Positions 9,656 to 18,537 of a stretch of 64,000 bases of DNA are shown piece by piece. Origin of the DNA: Beijerinckiaceae bacterium (GTDB lineage: Bacteria; Pseudomonadota; Alphaproteobacteria; Rhizobiales; Beijerinckiaceae); NCBI GenBank assembly GCA_027533425.1, contig JAPZUD010000008.1, forward strand, positions 1-64,000, read 5' to 3'. The notes under the pieces are model-generated. The model was not told the origin of the DNA and did no database searches. It saw nothing but the letters and a program-made list of their open reading frames with translations. Every line of letters begins with the position of its first letter. Within the stretch, counting starts at the first letter, position 1. Made by a program: the position numbers and the translations under genes.

Positions 9656-10354
9656 TCAGAAATGGCGCAGCCCGAACCGGGCCAGCAGCGGTACGATCTC
9701 GTCCCGCACCCGGGCGCGATGGGCGCGCGCAGCGGCGAGAGCCGTCTCCGGATCACCCGCACAGATCGCGGCGATGATCGCGCGATGCTCCGGCACGGAA
9801 CGCTCGATATTCGGGCGCAGCTGCACCATGAATACCTGCGCCCGCGCCGCCTGGCTGTTGACGGTCTTCAGGATGCTGGCGAAACGGGAATTGCCGCAGG
9901 CCTCGACCAGCAAGGTATGGAAGGCCATGTCGGCAAGGCTCCGCGCCTCGAAATCAGCAGCAACCTCCATCCGGGCCGTCTCCGCGTCCAGCCTTTCGGC
10001 AATGGCCAGACGCTCCGGTTCGGGCAACCGTGCGATCCGGGCGGCAGCGTCCCCCTCGATGGCGATGATCACGTCATAGATCTCTCGGATATCCTCGGGT
10101 GACAGGGCGCAAACGAGAATCCCTCTTTTTGGCAGGATGCGGACAAGCCCTTCTTCCTGCAGGCGGAGGCTGGCCTCATGGATCGGCGTTCGGCTCGTGC
10201 CGAACCGCAGCGCCAGTTCCTGCGCGGAAAGCTGGATACCCGGCGGGAATTCCGAGCGGACGATCGCCTCCTTGAATGCGGCATAGGCCTGTTCGACGAG
10301 GGACGGCCGGATCTCCCCCGCAGGCATCGTCCGGCGTCGCGCTGCACTGGCCAT
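9656..10354 (-). CDS. GntR family regulator, FCD (FadR) subfamily
   Basis: A 232-residue regulator. Residues ~15-80 are the winged helix, with LALRFGTSRTPIHEASLRLQ as the recognition region. Residues ~95-220 form the FCD ligand domain with its metal-binding histidines (HTLLVEACGN, PEHRAIIAAI). It is divergent from the tartrate/malate dehydrogenase, and a palindrome lies in the gap. The likely role is to control that enzyme in response to a small carboxylic acid, which is typical for FCD proteins. Confidence 0.88.
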   Translation of the reverse strand: MASAARRRTMPAGEIRPSLVEQAYAAFKEAIVRSEFPPGIQLSAQELALRFGTSRTPIHEASLRLQEEGLVRILPKRGILVCALSPEDIREIYDVIIAIEGDAAARIARLPEPERLAIAERLDAETARMEVAADFEARSLADMAFHTLLVEACGNSRFASILKTVNSQAARAQVFMVQLRPNIERSVPEHRAIIAAICAGDPETALAAARAHRARVRDEIVPLLARFGLRHF

Positions 10355-10384
10355 TCAGGATCCTCCCATCAGCATCCATATCAT

Positions 10385-10396
10385 CTTCCATGGAAG
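10385..10396. promoter_or_regulatory. Palindromic operator candidate between GntR gene and dehydrogenase gene
   Basis: CTTCCATGGAAG is a perfect 12-bp palindrome 31 bp upstream of the GntR start and 107 bp upstream of the dehydrogenase start. GntR proteins bind such short palindromes. The assignment is inferred from position. Confidence 0.4.
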
Positions 10397-10502
10397 CTGC
10401 AATGGAATATTGACAAGGCAAACCCGCAAGCGCAAACAGGGCACGGTTCCACGCCACCCCGACGCGGCGCGCGGGAGTGGAAAATCCGGCAAGGAGAAGA
10501 TC

Positions 10503-11576
10503 ATGGCACGGTCCAACACCTATCGTCTCGCGGTGATCCCCGGCGATGGCATCGGCAAGGAAGTCGTGCCCGAGGGGATCCGCGTGCTCCAGGCCGTGGC
10601 GCGGAAGCACAAGTTCTCGCTCGATCTCGACCATTTCGACTTCTCGAGCTGGGACTATTACGAGAAGCACGGCAAGATGCTGCCGGATGACTGGAAAACG
10701 CAGATCGGCAGCCATGATGCGATCTATTTCGGCGCTGTCGGCATGCCGGACAAGATCCCCGACCATATCTCGCTCTGGGGCTCGCTGCTGCTGTTCCGGC
10801 GCGAATTCGACCAGTATGTGAACCTGCGCCCGGTGAAGCTGATGCCCGGCGTCCCCTCCCCGCTGGCGAACCGCAAACCGGGCGATATCGATTTCTACGT
10901 GGTGCGCGAGAATACCGAGGGCGAATATTCCTCGGTCGGCGGCCGCATGTATCCCGGAACCGAGCGGGAAATCGTTCTGCAGCAGACCGTGATGAGCCGC
11001 ACCGGCGTCGACCGCATCCTGAAATACGCCTTCGAACTGGCCATGAAGCGGCCGCGCCGCAAGGTCACCTCGGCCACCAAGTCGAACGGCATCTTCATCG
11101 CCATGCCCTATTGGGACGAGCGCGTCGCCGAGATGAAGAAGCATTATCCGGATGTGACGCTCGACCAGTATCATATCGACATCCTGACGGCGCATTTCGT
11201 CCTGAATCCGGACCGGTTCGACGTGGTCGTCGCGTCGAATCTGTTCGGCGACATCCTCTCCGATCTCGGCCCGGCCTGCACCGGCACGATCGGGATCGCG
11301 CCTTCGGGCAACATCAATCCGAAACGGAAATTCCCCTCGCTCTTCGAGCCGGTCCACGGTTCGGCGCCGGATATTGCCGGCAAGGGCATCGCCAATCCGA
11401 TCGGGCAGATCTGGTCGGCCGCGATGATGCTCGACCATCTGGGCGAGCCGGAAGCAGCAGCGGATATCGTCCGCGCGATCGAGGCGGTGCTCGGCAAGGC
11501 GGAATATCGCACGCGTGATCTTGGCGGCACCGCCAATACGGTCGAATGCGGCAAGGCCATCGCCGACGCGATCTGA
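10503..11576 (+). CDS. Tartrate dehydrogenase / D-malate decarboxylase family enzyme
   Basis: A 357-residue NAD-dependent beta-decarboxylating dehydrogenase of the isopropylmalate dehydrogenase superfamily. IPGDGIGKEVVPEG is the N-terminal signature. RENTEGEYSSVGGR and the metal-binding ASNLFGDILSDLG are the substrate and Mn/Mg site, and EPVHGSAPDIAGKG binds NAD. The EGEYSSVGGR stretch and lack of leucine biosynthesis neighbours favour tartrate or D-malate over isopropylmalate. AAGGAGA lies just upstream of the ATG at 10503. It is probably controlled by the divergent GntR protein. Confidence 0.88.
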   Translation: MARSNTYRLAVIPGDGIGKEVVPEGIRVLQAVARKHKFSLDLDHFDFSSWDYYEKHGKMLPDDWKTQIGSHDAIYFGAVGMPDKIPDHISLWGSLLLFRREFDQYVNLRPVKLMPGVPSPLANRKPGDIDFYVVRENTEGEYSSVGGRMYPGTEREIVLQQTVMSRTGVDRILKYAFELAMKRPRRKVTSATKSNGIFIAMPYWDERVAEMKKHYPDVTLDQYHIDILTAHFVLNPDRFDVVVASNLFGDILSDLGPACTGTIGIAPSGNINPKRKFPSLFEPVHGSAPDIAGKGIANPIGQIWSAAMMLDHLGEPEAAADIVRAIEAVLGKAEYRTRDLGGTANTVECGKAIADAI

Positions 11577-11613
11577 GGGTCGGGATGGCAGGCAATCGGC
11601 CGCGACGGAAAAG

Positions 11614-11636
11614 GCCGGCGGCGTATCGCCGCCGGC
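11614..11636. terminator. Strong hairpin between convergent genes
   Basis: GCCGGCGGCG, a three-base loop TAT, and CGCCGCCGGC make a perfect ten-pair stem in the 69-bp gap between the dehydrogenase and the catalase-like gene. On the minus strand it is followed by CCTTTTCC. It probably ends transcription from both sides. Confidence 0.6.
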
Positions 11637-11645
11637 GTGCCGCGC

Positions 11646-12641
11646 TCAGAAGCGCTGCGTGATCGAGATCGCGTAGGCCGGCTGGCGCTGCGTGAACAGC
11701 GGATCATCCGTCGGCCCGGCAAGCCCGTCCGCGAGGTTGGTCGGATCGAAGATCTGGCCGTCACAGGTCTCGTTCTTTTCGAGCCCGGCAATCGTCAGCG
11801 TCGCCACCCGCACGCTCGGGCGCTTGTCCTCGTCGGGCCATGGCTGCGTGGCCGGCAGCTTCGCATCCTCGGCCGTGCCGGGAATGGCCAGCACGTCAAA
11901 GCCGGCCGGCTGCTTTGCAGCGATCCGGCCCGTCAGCTCGTCGACCAGGAAATCGGCCGGCTTCGCCTTGGCCTCGTCATCCGTCAGGCCGGCCTCGCCG
12001 CCCTGCGGCACGAGCCGGAACTTGACGATCTGCTTGGCGCCCTGCGCATTGGTGAAGGTGTAGGGATGGATGGCCCAGTAGCTGAGGCCCACCCATGAGG
12101 CGGGAACCGGGCGCCCGGCCAGGAACTTGCCCTGGTTGGTGGTCTCTGGGTTGGCCTCGGTAAAGGCCTTGATCTTCTCGGCATCCGGCTTGCCATCGGC
12201 CCCCGGCAGGCGGGCCTTGAGGAAGGCCAGCATCTGCTCGGGCGATTTCACGAAGTTCACCGGCGCATTGACCATCACGAATTCGCTCTGGCCGGGGCCG
12301 TTCGGATCAATGCGCAGCGCGAGCCCGCGATTGACCGTCTTGGTCGCGTCCGCAACCTTGGGGTTCCCTCCCCCGACCGAGAACCGGACGATGGCCGTGG
12401 ATTCCTTGGCAAAGGCCGCGGATTTCGTCAGGGCGCGCGCTTCGGCGGTGGGCGTGAACCGGGCGGTGAAGCATTGTCCCTTGGCGCCGCTCGGCCGGGC
12501 CTTCTGCTTTCCGGAAAGGGTGCGCATCGTCTCGACAATGGATTCGGTCGTCGACGGGCTCTGGGCCAAGGCCGGCAGCGCGGGCATGGCGAAGCCGAGC
12601 AGGGCAAGGGCCGGCAATCGGACAGTCTTGTGGAAAGGCAT
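11646..12641 (-). CDS. Exported catalase-family (SrpA-like) protein, distal histidine not seen
   Basis: A 331-residue protein with a signal peptide (residues 1-26, ending ALAQS) and the catalase-related fold of the small SrpA type: AIVRFSVGGGNPK, NRGLALRI and the C-terminal DPTNLADGLAGPTDDPLF all match. In ordinary catalases the stretch before the first core strand contains a catalytic His (HAKG or HARG). Here it reads PSGAKGQCF, with Gly in place of His. Peroxidase activity is therefore in doubt, although this may be a subfamily trait. It sits downstream of a cytochrome-b-like gene and an intradiol-like gene on the same strand. Confidence 0.75.
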   Translation of the reverse strand: MPFHKTVRLPALALLGFAMPALPALAQSPSTTESIVETMRTLSGKQKARPSGAKGQCFTARFTPTAEARALTKSAAFAKESTAIVRFSVGGGNPKVADATKTVNRGLALRIDPNGPGQSEFVMVNAPVNFVKSPEQMLAFLKARLPGADGKPDAEKIKAFTEANPETTNQGKFLAGRPVPASWVGLSYWAIHPYTFTNAQGAKQIVKFRLVPQGGEAGLTDDEAKAKPADFLVDELTGRIAAKQPAGFDVLAIPGTAEDAKLPATQPWPDEDKRPSVRVATLTIAGLEKNETCDGQIFDPTNLADGLAGPTDDPLFTQRQPAYAISITQRF

Positions 12642-12752
12642 CGTAGGCTCCCAAGTCTTGTTGTGGCCCGGTTTTGATACCATCGTGACGGATCAAGGCG
12701 CGGACACGGTTCCGGCATCGTGCCGTTATCCGGCAAGCCCGCCGGCCGGCGC

Positions 12753-13376
12753 TCAGGCGCGGCCGGGCCGGATGCGGCGGCGGAGCAAGGCCCAGGCGCG
12801 CAGGTCCAGCACGGCCTTCAGCGTGGCCAGCAGGGCGAACACGCACAGGGCGGCCTTCGACCATGGCTCCATCGTGCCTTCAATGAGCAGCGCATGCACC
12901 ACGCTGCCGACAACGATCACCAGCGCGAGCGCCGTATGGCCGAGGCGCCAGAAGACGGGGCCCAGGCGGAGCCGCTCGCGCAGGCCGGCCAGCAGCGCGG
13001 TGGCGAAGATCGCCCACATCGCCACGACGCCCCAGGGCGAAAACGGTGTCGGCGATTCGAAAAGCAGCGCGTCGATCACGTCCGGCGCGCTGGTGAGAAA
13101 CAACCCACCGACATGCGCCAGGATAAGCCCCACCAGAATCAGGCCCAGCCAGCGATGCACCGTGCGGCCCGGCCGCGCGGGAAGGCCCGGCAGGAGCCCT
13201 GCCGCCAGAAGCGGCTGGACGAGCAGCAGCGCCATGGCCGCGATCCCGGCAAAACCGGCAGCCGTGTAGATCGCCGGTCGCCATGCGATGAACGGACTGG
13301 TGGTCGCCAAGGCAACCGGAACCGCAATCACCAGCGCCAGAACGGCCCAGATCAGGCCGGCACGCCACGGAGGCAC
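12753..13376 (-). CDS. Cytochrome b561 / ferric-reductase-like transmembrane protein
   Basis: A 207-residue protein with about six hydrophobic segments. Histidines sit in pairs suited to haem: HRWLGLILVGLILAH in one helix pair, and RLGHTALALVIVVGSVVHA further on. This is the layout of ferric-reductase-like transmembrane (YedZ/MsrQ-like) proteins, which move electrons across the membrane. It begins 3 bp after the intradiol-like stop codon and ends 111 bp before the catalase-like start, so the three probably form an operon. The partner and acceptor are unknown. Confidence 0.7.
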   Translation of the reverse strand: MPPWRAGLIWAVLALVIAVPVALATTSPFIAWRPAIYTAAGFAGIAAMALLLVQPLLAAGLLPGLPARPGRTVHRWLGLILVGLILAHVGGLFLTSAPDVIDALLFESPTPFSPWGVVAMWAIFATALLAGLRERLRLGPVFWRLGHTALALVIVVGSVVHALLIEGTMEPWSKAALCVFALLATLKAVLDLRAWALLRRRIRPGRA

Positions 13377-13379
13377 GGG

Positions 13380-13874
13380 TCAGGCCGGCTCGAGCACGAA
13401 ATGGGCGCTGAGGCTCTTGTCCCGGGCGCTGGCCATGAGCGGGCGGAGGAAAACCGTCTTGAAACCGGCTCCCTCATAGGCAAGATGCCCGTGCGGCTGG
13501 CCGAAAATCGGGATGATCTGCGGCATCTCGAGGCGGAATGTGCCATCGGCGGCGGTCAGCGTTGCGCCGTGGCTGTGCTTGTCATCCTCGCGGCCTTCGG
13601 TCGTATGCGCCCAGATCTGGATGCGGATGCCGGAAAGCGGCGCGCCATCGCCGGCGCGGCGCACGGTGCCCGTCATCCAGAAGCCGCCACCGCCAATGCG
13701 GCTGACAATGGGCGCGCCGGGCATGTAGTTGTTCGAACCGCCCCGCATCGAGGGCGTCGGCGCAAGGCCCTGCGCGCGGGACGGCAGGATGAGGGCAGGT
13801 GCGGCGGCAAGGAAGGTGGCACCGGTCAGACCAGTTTTCAGGATGGCGCGGCGGCTCGACGGATTCGGGGTCAC
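13380..13874 (-). CDS. Exported intradiol-dioxygenase-like protein
   Basis: A 164-residue protein with a Tat signal (SSRRAILKTGLTGATFLAA). The rest resembles the beta-sandwich of intradiol ring-cleavage dioxygenases: GTVRRAGDGAPLSGIRIQIW, a histidine-rich HSHGATLTAADGTFRLEMP, and QPHGHLAYEG, which would supply iron-ligand histidines. It is shorter than catechol dioxygenases and matches the small exported relatives. The GTG at 13874 is chosen as start because AAGGAG lies eight bases upstream and the signal peptide begins right there; the ORF at 13982 adds unrelated sequence. Confidence 0.65.
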   Translation of the reverse strand: MTPNPSSRRAILKTGLTGATFLAAAPALILPSRAQGLAPTPSMRGGSNNYMPGAPIVSRIGGGGFWMTGTVRRAGDGAPLSGIRIQIWAHTTEGREDDKHSHGATLTAADGTFRLEMPQIIPIFGQPHGHLAYEGAGFKTVFLRPLMASARDKSLSAHFVLEPA

Positions 13875-14001
13875 GGCGGTCTCTCCTTCTCGGATCACGG
13901 CAGTTCGGTCTTCCGCTTCGGTCTGCCGCGTAAATAGGGCAAGCCTGCGGCAGGCAAGGGCCGCGATGGCGCGATGCGGCATCTCGGACGCGGCAATCGC
14001 G

Positions 14002-14901
14002 TCAACGTTCGGCGATCACCTGGTTCATGACCGAGCGCAATGCGCGGATGAAGCTCTCGGCATAGGTCGAGAGCGCGATATCACGGCGCTTGGCGATGTA
14101 GGTCTGGAATTCCGTCGGCTCGTCGATCCGCAGGATGCGGAGGCCGGGCATGTCGCCCTGCGCCACCGTGAACTGGTCGATCATCGCGATGCCGAGGCCC
14201 GCCTGCACGAGCGAGCAGACCGTGGTGCCGAACCGCGCCCGGATGGCAATGTCGTAATCGAGGCCGTGCCGGGCGAAGATCCGGGCCATGATCCCGCCAT
14301 AGGGGTCGTTCGGATCGATCCCGATCAGGGGGTGCTGCACCATCTCCGCCGCACTGATCACCTCGCGCTTCGCCAGCGCATGCCCCGCCGGCACGATGCA
14401 GAAGAGCTGCCCTTTCGCCAGCGGGATGAACTCGATGGCATTGTTGTCCAGCTTGTAACTCATGGCGACAAGCTCGCCCTTGCCCAGCAGGATATAGTCG
14501 ATCGCCTCCTCCAGCTTGAGGACGTTGATGTCGATGCGCAGGCTCGGAAAGGACCGGCGAAGGGCCCCGATGGCCCGGGGCACCATCACATTGCAGATGC
14601 TCGGCACCGAACCGATCTTCAGTTCGAACGGATCGCCGTTGCGCATCCGCCCGATCATGGATTGCAGGTCATCGACCCGCTTGTACACGCTGTTGACCTG
14701 TTCGAAGATGTCCTTGGCCTCGGGCGTCGGCACGAAGCGGCCCTGGCTCCGGTCGAACAGGCGCAGCCCGACACTGCGCTCGGTATATTTCATCAGACGG
14801 CTGATCCCGGGCGCGGAAACACCCAGCAGGCGCGCCGCCCCGCTGACGCTGCCGGCAACCATGACAGCCCGCAGGACCTCGATCTGTCGGAGCGTCAACA
14901 T
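14002..14901 (-). CDS. LysR family transcriptional regulator
   Basis: A 299-residue LysR protein. Residues 1-60 are the winged helix (RQIEVLRAVMVAGSVSGAAR, then LLGVSAPGISRLMKY). The remainder is the periplasmic-binding-like effector domain. It is divergent from tctC with inverted repeats in between, so it is the probable activator of the tricarboxylate transporter. Start at MLTLRQIEV (14901) rather than the ORF start at 14937. Confidence 0.88.
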   Translation of the reverse strand: MLTLRQIEVLRAVMVAGSVSGAARLLGVSAPGISRLMKYTERSVGLRLFDRSQGRFVPTPEAKDIFEQVNSVYKRVDDLQSMIGRMRNGDPFELKIGSVPSICNVMVPRAIGALRRSFPSLRIDINVLKLEEAIDYILLGKGELVAMSYKLDNNAIEFIPLAKGQLFCIVPAGHALAKREVISAAEMVQHPLIGIDPNDPYGGIMARIFARHGLDYDIAIRARFGTTVCSLVQAGLGIAMIDQFTVAQGDMPGLRILRIDEPTEFQTYIAKRRDIALSTYAESFIRALRSVMNQVIAER

Positions 14902-14934
14902 GGCAATTCCGTTCGCTTCTCCGGCCTGCGCATG

Positions 14935-14988
14935 CAAGATTGTAACATCATGTTCAAGTCAGATGCAATCTTGGTACTTGACGTTACA
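14935..14988. promoter_or_regulatory. Inverted repeats in LysR-tctC divergent promoter
   Basis: Two nested inverted repeats lie between the divergent genes: CAAGATTG (14935-14942) with CAATCTTG (14966-14973), and TGTAAC (14941-14946) with GTTACA (14983-14988). This is the kind of spaced dyad LysR tetramers bind. Which repeat is the real site is not determined. Confidence 0.45.
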
Positions 14989-15086
14989 TCCCCTTATCCC
15001 ATTAGCTGGCAGGGCGTGAGGCGGGCGGCCGCGGGTCGTCCACGCCGGAACAAGCGTGCAAGAAACTGAGTCCCTTGGGAGGGAAC

Positions 15087-16082
15087 ATGATGAAGAGAAC
15101 AGCTATCGCGGCGCTCCTCGGGCTGGGGATCGCCGGCAGCGCCATGGCGCAATCCTATCCGTCGAAGGAAATCCAGGGCATCATCCAATGGGGTGCCGGT
15201 GGCTCGACCGATGTGGTGATGCGCGCGGTGACACCGCATGCCGAAGCCGTTCTTGGCGGCAAGGTGGTGATGCAGAACGTGACCGGCGGCGTCGGCGCGA
15301 TCGCGCTCAACCGCGTGGCCGACGGGGCTGCCGATGGCTACACCCTGCTGATGGGCGCCGAGAATCCGCTGCTCTACAAGGTGATGGGCCTTGGCCAGAA
15401 GGATTATTCGGACTTCACTCCAATCAACATCATCGCACGCGGCATCCCGATCATCGTCGCGAAGCCGGATGCGCCCTTCAATACGTTCCCGGAAATGATC
15501 GCCTATATCAAGGCGAACCCGCGCGCCGTGAAATTCGGTTCGACCGGCCCCGGCGGCCTGCCCTCCGTGATCACCGCGATGATCAATGCCAAGCAGCCGA
15601 TCCAGGTGACGGCAGTCCCCTATGACGGAGACGGCCCGGCCCTCACGGCCCTGATGGGCGGCGCCATCGACGTGATGCCCGCCGTGCTCGGCGCCGCCAT
15701 CGAGAATATCCGCGCCGGCCGCATGAAGCCCATCGCGATCATGGACGTGGCGCCCAACGCCGCCCTGCCGAATGTCAAGCCGGTTGTCGAGACCAACCCC
15801 GAATTCCGGCAATACCTGCCCTGGGGCCCGTTCTTCGGCGTCTTCGTCAAGAAGGGCACGCCGGCAGACATCGTCACCAAGCTCCAGGCGGCCTACAATA
15901 CCGGCGCGAAGCACCCCGATTTCCAGAAGCTGATGGACAATCGCGGCTTCCTGATGATGAACATCGCCGGCAAGGAAGCCGATGACTTCCTCGCGAAATG
16001 GCAGTCGACCACGACCTGGCTCCTGCAGGATGCAGGTGTGACCAAGGCCTCGCCGGCCCAGTTCAACATTCCGAAGCCCTGA
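15087..16082 (+). CDS. Tripartite tricarboxylate transporter substrate-binding protein TctC
   Basis: A 331-residue periplasmic binding protein (Bug/TctC family) with a signal peptide ending SAMAQ. After cleavage it starts YPSKEIQGIIQWGAGGSTDV, the usual family opening, and later has KFGSTGPGGLPSVI, the substrate loop. Substrates in this family are di- and tricarboxylates and other organic acids; this one cannot be assigned. GGGAGGGA precedes two adjacent ATGs (15087 and 15090); spacing slightly favours the second. tctB and tctA follow. Confidence 0.9.
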   Translation: MMKRTAIAALLGLGIAGSAMAQSYPSKEIQGIIQWGAGGSTDVVMRAVTPHAEAVLGGKVVMQNVTGGVGAIALNRVADGAADGYTLLMGAENPLLYKVMGLGQKDYSDFTPINIIARGIPIIVAKPDAPFNTFPEMIAYIKANPRAVKFGSTGPGGLPSVITAMINAKQPIQVTAVPYDGDGPALTALMGGAIDVMPAVLGAAIENIRAGRMKPIAIMDVAPNAALPNVKPVVETNPEFRQYLPWGPFFGVFVKKGTPADIVTKLQAAYNTGAKHPDFQKLMDNRGFLMMNIAGKEADDFLAKWQSTTTWLLQDAGVTKASPAQFNIPKP

Positions 16083-16090
16083 CGCCTGAC

Positions 16091-16115
16091 GCGGCCGGCC
16101 CCCAGCGCCGGCCGC
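16091..16115. terminator. Hairpin between tctC and tctB
   Basis: GCGGCCGGC (16091-16099) and GCCGGCCGC (16107-16115) form a perfect nine-pair stem just after the tctC stop. There is no T-run. Such hairpins often protect the binding-protein message or partly stop transcription, which gives more binding protein than permease. Confidence 0.45.
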
Positions 16116-16143
16116 ACCTTCCCCATTTCCCGGAGGATCGACC

Positions 16144-16656
16144 ATGCGTGAAGGGCAGACCAGGCGCCCCGGCGAAGCCCTTTTCGTCGGCTTTCTGACG
16201 CTTGCCAGCCTTGGCCTGCTGATCAAGGCCTATGGCATTGCCGGCTTCGAGGCACTGAGTTCCCCCGGCGCGCTTCCCATGGCGGCCACCGCCGTGATGC
16301 TGCTGTCGGCACTCATCATCCTCCGCCAGACGATCAAGGCGCCGGCCATCAGGACGGAAACCATCCGTGAGCACATCCTCCCGGCTGCTGTCGTGGTCGC
16401 GATGGTTGCCATCACGGCCTATGCGTTCCTGCTCGAACCGCTGGGCTTCCTGATCACCTCGTTCCTTTTCCTCGCGGTGCTGATCCGCGTGCTGAGCGGG
16501 CGCAGCCTGTTCTTCTGCGTCTGGTCTTCCGCTGCGTGTGTCCTGCTGATCTATGTCGTTTTCCGCATCGTCTTCAGCGTGCTGATGCCGGAAGGCATTG
16601 TCCCGGAACGCGAGATCCTCGCCTGGCTCGGCCGGCTCTTCGGCGGAGGCCGCTGA
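16144..16656 (+). CDS. Tripartite tricarboxylate transporter small permease TctB
   Basis: A 170-residue membrane protein with about four hydrophobic segments. The sequences SPGALPMAATAVMLLSALII and LEPLGFLITSFLFLAVLIR are typical of TctB, the small subunit that works with TctA. CGGAGGATC lies upstream of the ATG. It is followed one base later by tctA. Confidence 0.88.
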   Translation: MREGQTRRPGEALFVGFLTLASLGLLIKAYGIAGFEALSSPGALPMAATAVMLLSALIILRQTIKAPAIRTETIREHILPAAVVVAMVAITAYAFLLEPLGFLITSFLFLAVLIRVLSGRSLFFCVWSSAACVLLIYVVFRIVFSVLMPEGIVPEREILAWLGRLFGGGR

Positions 16657-16657
16657 C

Positions 16658-18148
16658 ATGCAGGCTGTTTCCGCCTTCCTCATCCCCTTCCTCGATATCC
16701 AGCTGCTCGGGCTTGTCGCAGCGGGCACGTTCGCCGGCATCTATATCGGCGCGATTCCCGGCCTCTCCGTCACGATGGCGGTGTCGATCCTGATTTCCTT
16801 CACCTTCGCCTGGCCGGTCTACCCGGCCCTCGCACTGATGATCGGCATCTTCATGGGCGGGGTCTATGGCGGCTCACGCACGGCGATCCTGCTGAACATT
16901 CCCGGTGCACCGGCGGCCATCGCCACGGGGCTCGACGGCTACCCCATGGCCAAGAAGGGCGAAGCGGGCGAGGCGATCGGCATCACCACGGTCATGTCGT
17001 TCTTCGGAGGTGCGGTCGGCATCATCGTGCTGGCCGTCGCCGCGCCGATGGTCTCCGAATTCGCGCTGAAGTTCCAGCCGCGCGACTACATGCTACTCGC
17101 CGTTCTCGGCATCCTGCTGGTCGGCTCGCTCTCGGGCGAGAGCCTGATCAAGGGTATCTTCGCCGGCGCCTTCGGCATTCTCATCGGCACGGTGGGGCTC
17201 GACCCGCTGACCATCGCCGACCGGTTCACCTTCGGGTTCAGCGAATTGCGCGGCGGCATCTCCTTCGTCGCGGTCATGATCGGGATGTTCGGCATTTCCG
17301 AGGCTTTGGTGCAACTGCACGACGTGAACAAGGCAGCGGTGCGCCAGCAGATCAACCGCATCGTGCCGTCCTGGAGCACGATCACGAAATACCTGCCGCT
17401 CTCGCTGCGCTGCTCCGGGATCGGCGTGATCATCGGCGCCCTGCCCGGCACCGGCGGCGATATCGCCGCGCTCATGGCCTATGACCATGCCAAGCGCACG
17501 ACCAAGAACCCCGAAGTCCCGTTCGGCGAGGGCGCGCGCGAGGGGCTCGTCGCGCCGGAAACCGCCAACAACGCAGCGGTCGGCGGCGCCTTCATCCCCA
17601 TGATGACCCTGGGCATCCCGGGCGATGCTGTCACCGCGATCATGATCGGCGCGCTCTTCATCCACGGGCTCAACCCGGGACCGATGTTGATGATCGACAA
17701 GCCGGACATGTTCTGGTTCATCGTCGGCGCGCTGACCCTCGCCAATGTCTTCATGCTGATCTTCGGCCTGACCGGCATCCGCTTCTTCGTGAAGGTGGTG
17801 GAGACGCCCCGGAGCGTGCTCATCCCGGTCATCATCCTGCTTTCGATCGTCGGCGCCTATGCCGTGAAATCCTCGCTTGTCGACGTCTACTGGATGCTCG
17901 GCTTCGGCGTGCTCGGCTATTTCATGAAGCTCTATGGCTTCCAGCTCGGCCCGGTCATCCTCGGGGTGATCCTGTCGCGCCTGCTCGACGATAACTGGCG
18001 ACGCGCCATCATCTCCGATCAGGAAAGCCTACCGATGTTGCTCAAGGGCATCGTCACAAGCCCGCTCTCGCTCGTGCTGTTCTCCGCCGTCCTGTTCATT
18101 CTGCTCGCGCCGCTCTGGCGCAAGGTGACGGCGCGCCGGGCGGCCTGA
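16658..18148 (+). CDS. Tripartite tricarboxylate transporter large permease TctA
   Basis: A 496-residue membrane protein with about eleven hydrophobic segments. GGVYGGSRTAILLNIPGAPA near residue 75 and ALPGTGGDIAALMAYDHAK near 270 are the two conserved TctA signatures, and AAVGGAFIPMMTLGIPGDAV is a third. The start at 16658 leaves one base between it and the tctB stop. TctA uses an ion gradient, not ATP, to import the acid delivered by TctC. Confidence 0.93.
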   Translation: MQAVSAFLIPFLDIQLLGLVAAGTFAGIYIGAIPGLSVTMAVSILISFTFAWPVYPALALMIGIFMGGVYGGSRTAILLNIPGAPAAIATGLDGYPMAKKGEAGEAIGITTVMSFFGGAVGIIVLAVAAPMVSEFALKFQPRDYMLLAVLGILLVGSLSGESLIKGIFAGAFGILIGTVGLDPLTIADRFTFGFSELRGGISFVAVMIGMFGISEALVQLHDVNKAAVRQQINRIVPSWSTITKYLPLSLRCSGIGVIIGALPGTGGDIAALMAYDHAKRTTKNPEVPFGEGAREGLVAPETANNAAVGGAFIPMMTLGIPGDAVTAIMIGALFIHGLNPGPMLMIDKPDMFWFIVGALTLANVFMLIFGLTGIRFFVKVVETPRSVLIPVIILLSIVGAYAVKSSLVDVYWMLGFGVLGYFMKLYGFQLGPVILGVILSRLLDDNWRRAIISDQESLPMLLKGIVTSPLSLVLFSAVLFILLAPLWRKVTARRAA

Positions 18149-18197
18149 GGGGCGCAACGCTTCGCGAACGGCGTTCAATCATGGAGCCGAAAACAGG

Positions 18198-18536
18198 CTG
18201 GAGCGGGTGAAGGGAATCGAACCCGGATCTTCTGCCGATCCGCTCCGGGCGAAGCCCGACCGCGGATCGGAAACGGCTACGAGGGTTCGATCACGTGCTG
18301 GTAAAAAGAGCTGGAGCGGGTGAAGGGAATCGAACCCGGATCTTCTGCCGATCCGCTCCGGGCGAAGCCCGACCGCGGATCGGAAATGGCTGCGAGGGTT
18401 CGATCACGTGCCGGTAACAAGAGCTGGAGCGGGTGAAGGGAATCGAACCCGGATCTTCTGCCGATCCGCTCCGGGCGAAGCCCGACCGCGGATCGGAAAC
18501 GGCTACGAGGGTTCGATCACGTGCCGGTAACAAGAG
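18198..18536 (-). repeat. Three 113-bp tandem repeats, each ending in the tRNA-Gly 3' end
   Basis: Units start at 18198, 18311 and 18424 with an exact 113-bp period, and the fourth period start (18537) is the 3' end of the real tRNA-Gly. The units differ at only a few bases. Read on the tRNA strand, each unit ends in the last 26 bases of the tRNA (T-arm half, acceptor strand and CCA). Each also holds an inner stem GATCCGC/GCGGATC around CGGGC-TTC-GCCCG. An inverted piece (ATCGAACCC) can pair with the T-arm copy GGGTTCGAT, so every unit could fold into one long hairpin. The layout recalls the rtT repeats after E. coli tyrT. Confidence 0.9.
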
Positions 18537-18537
18537 C

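Noticed and set aside
18291-18533. 80-codon minus-strand ORF inside the repeats
   Set aside because: The 113-bp period is not a multiple of three, so the reading frame shifts between units. Coding is unlikely, although a small basic peptide as claimed for E. coli rtT cannot be fully excluded.
18198-18536. 113-bp repeats considered as a CRISPR array
   Set aside because: Repeats are adjacent with no unique spacers, the period is too long, and each unit contains the tRNA-Gly 3' end. There are no cas genes.
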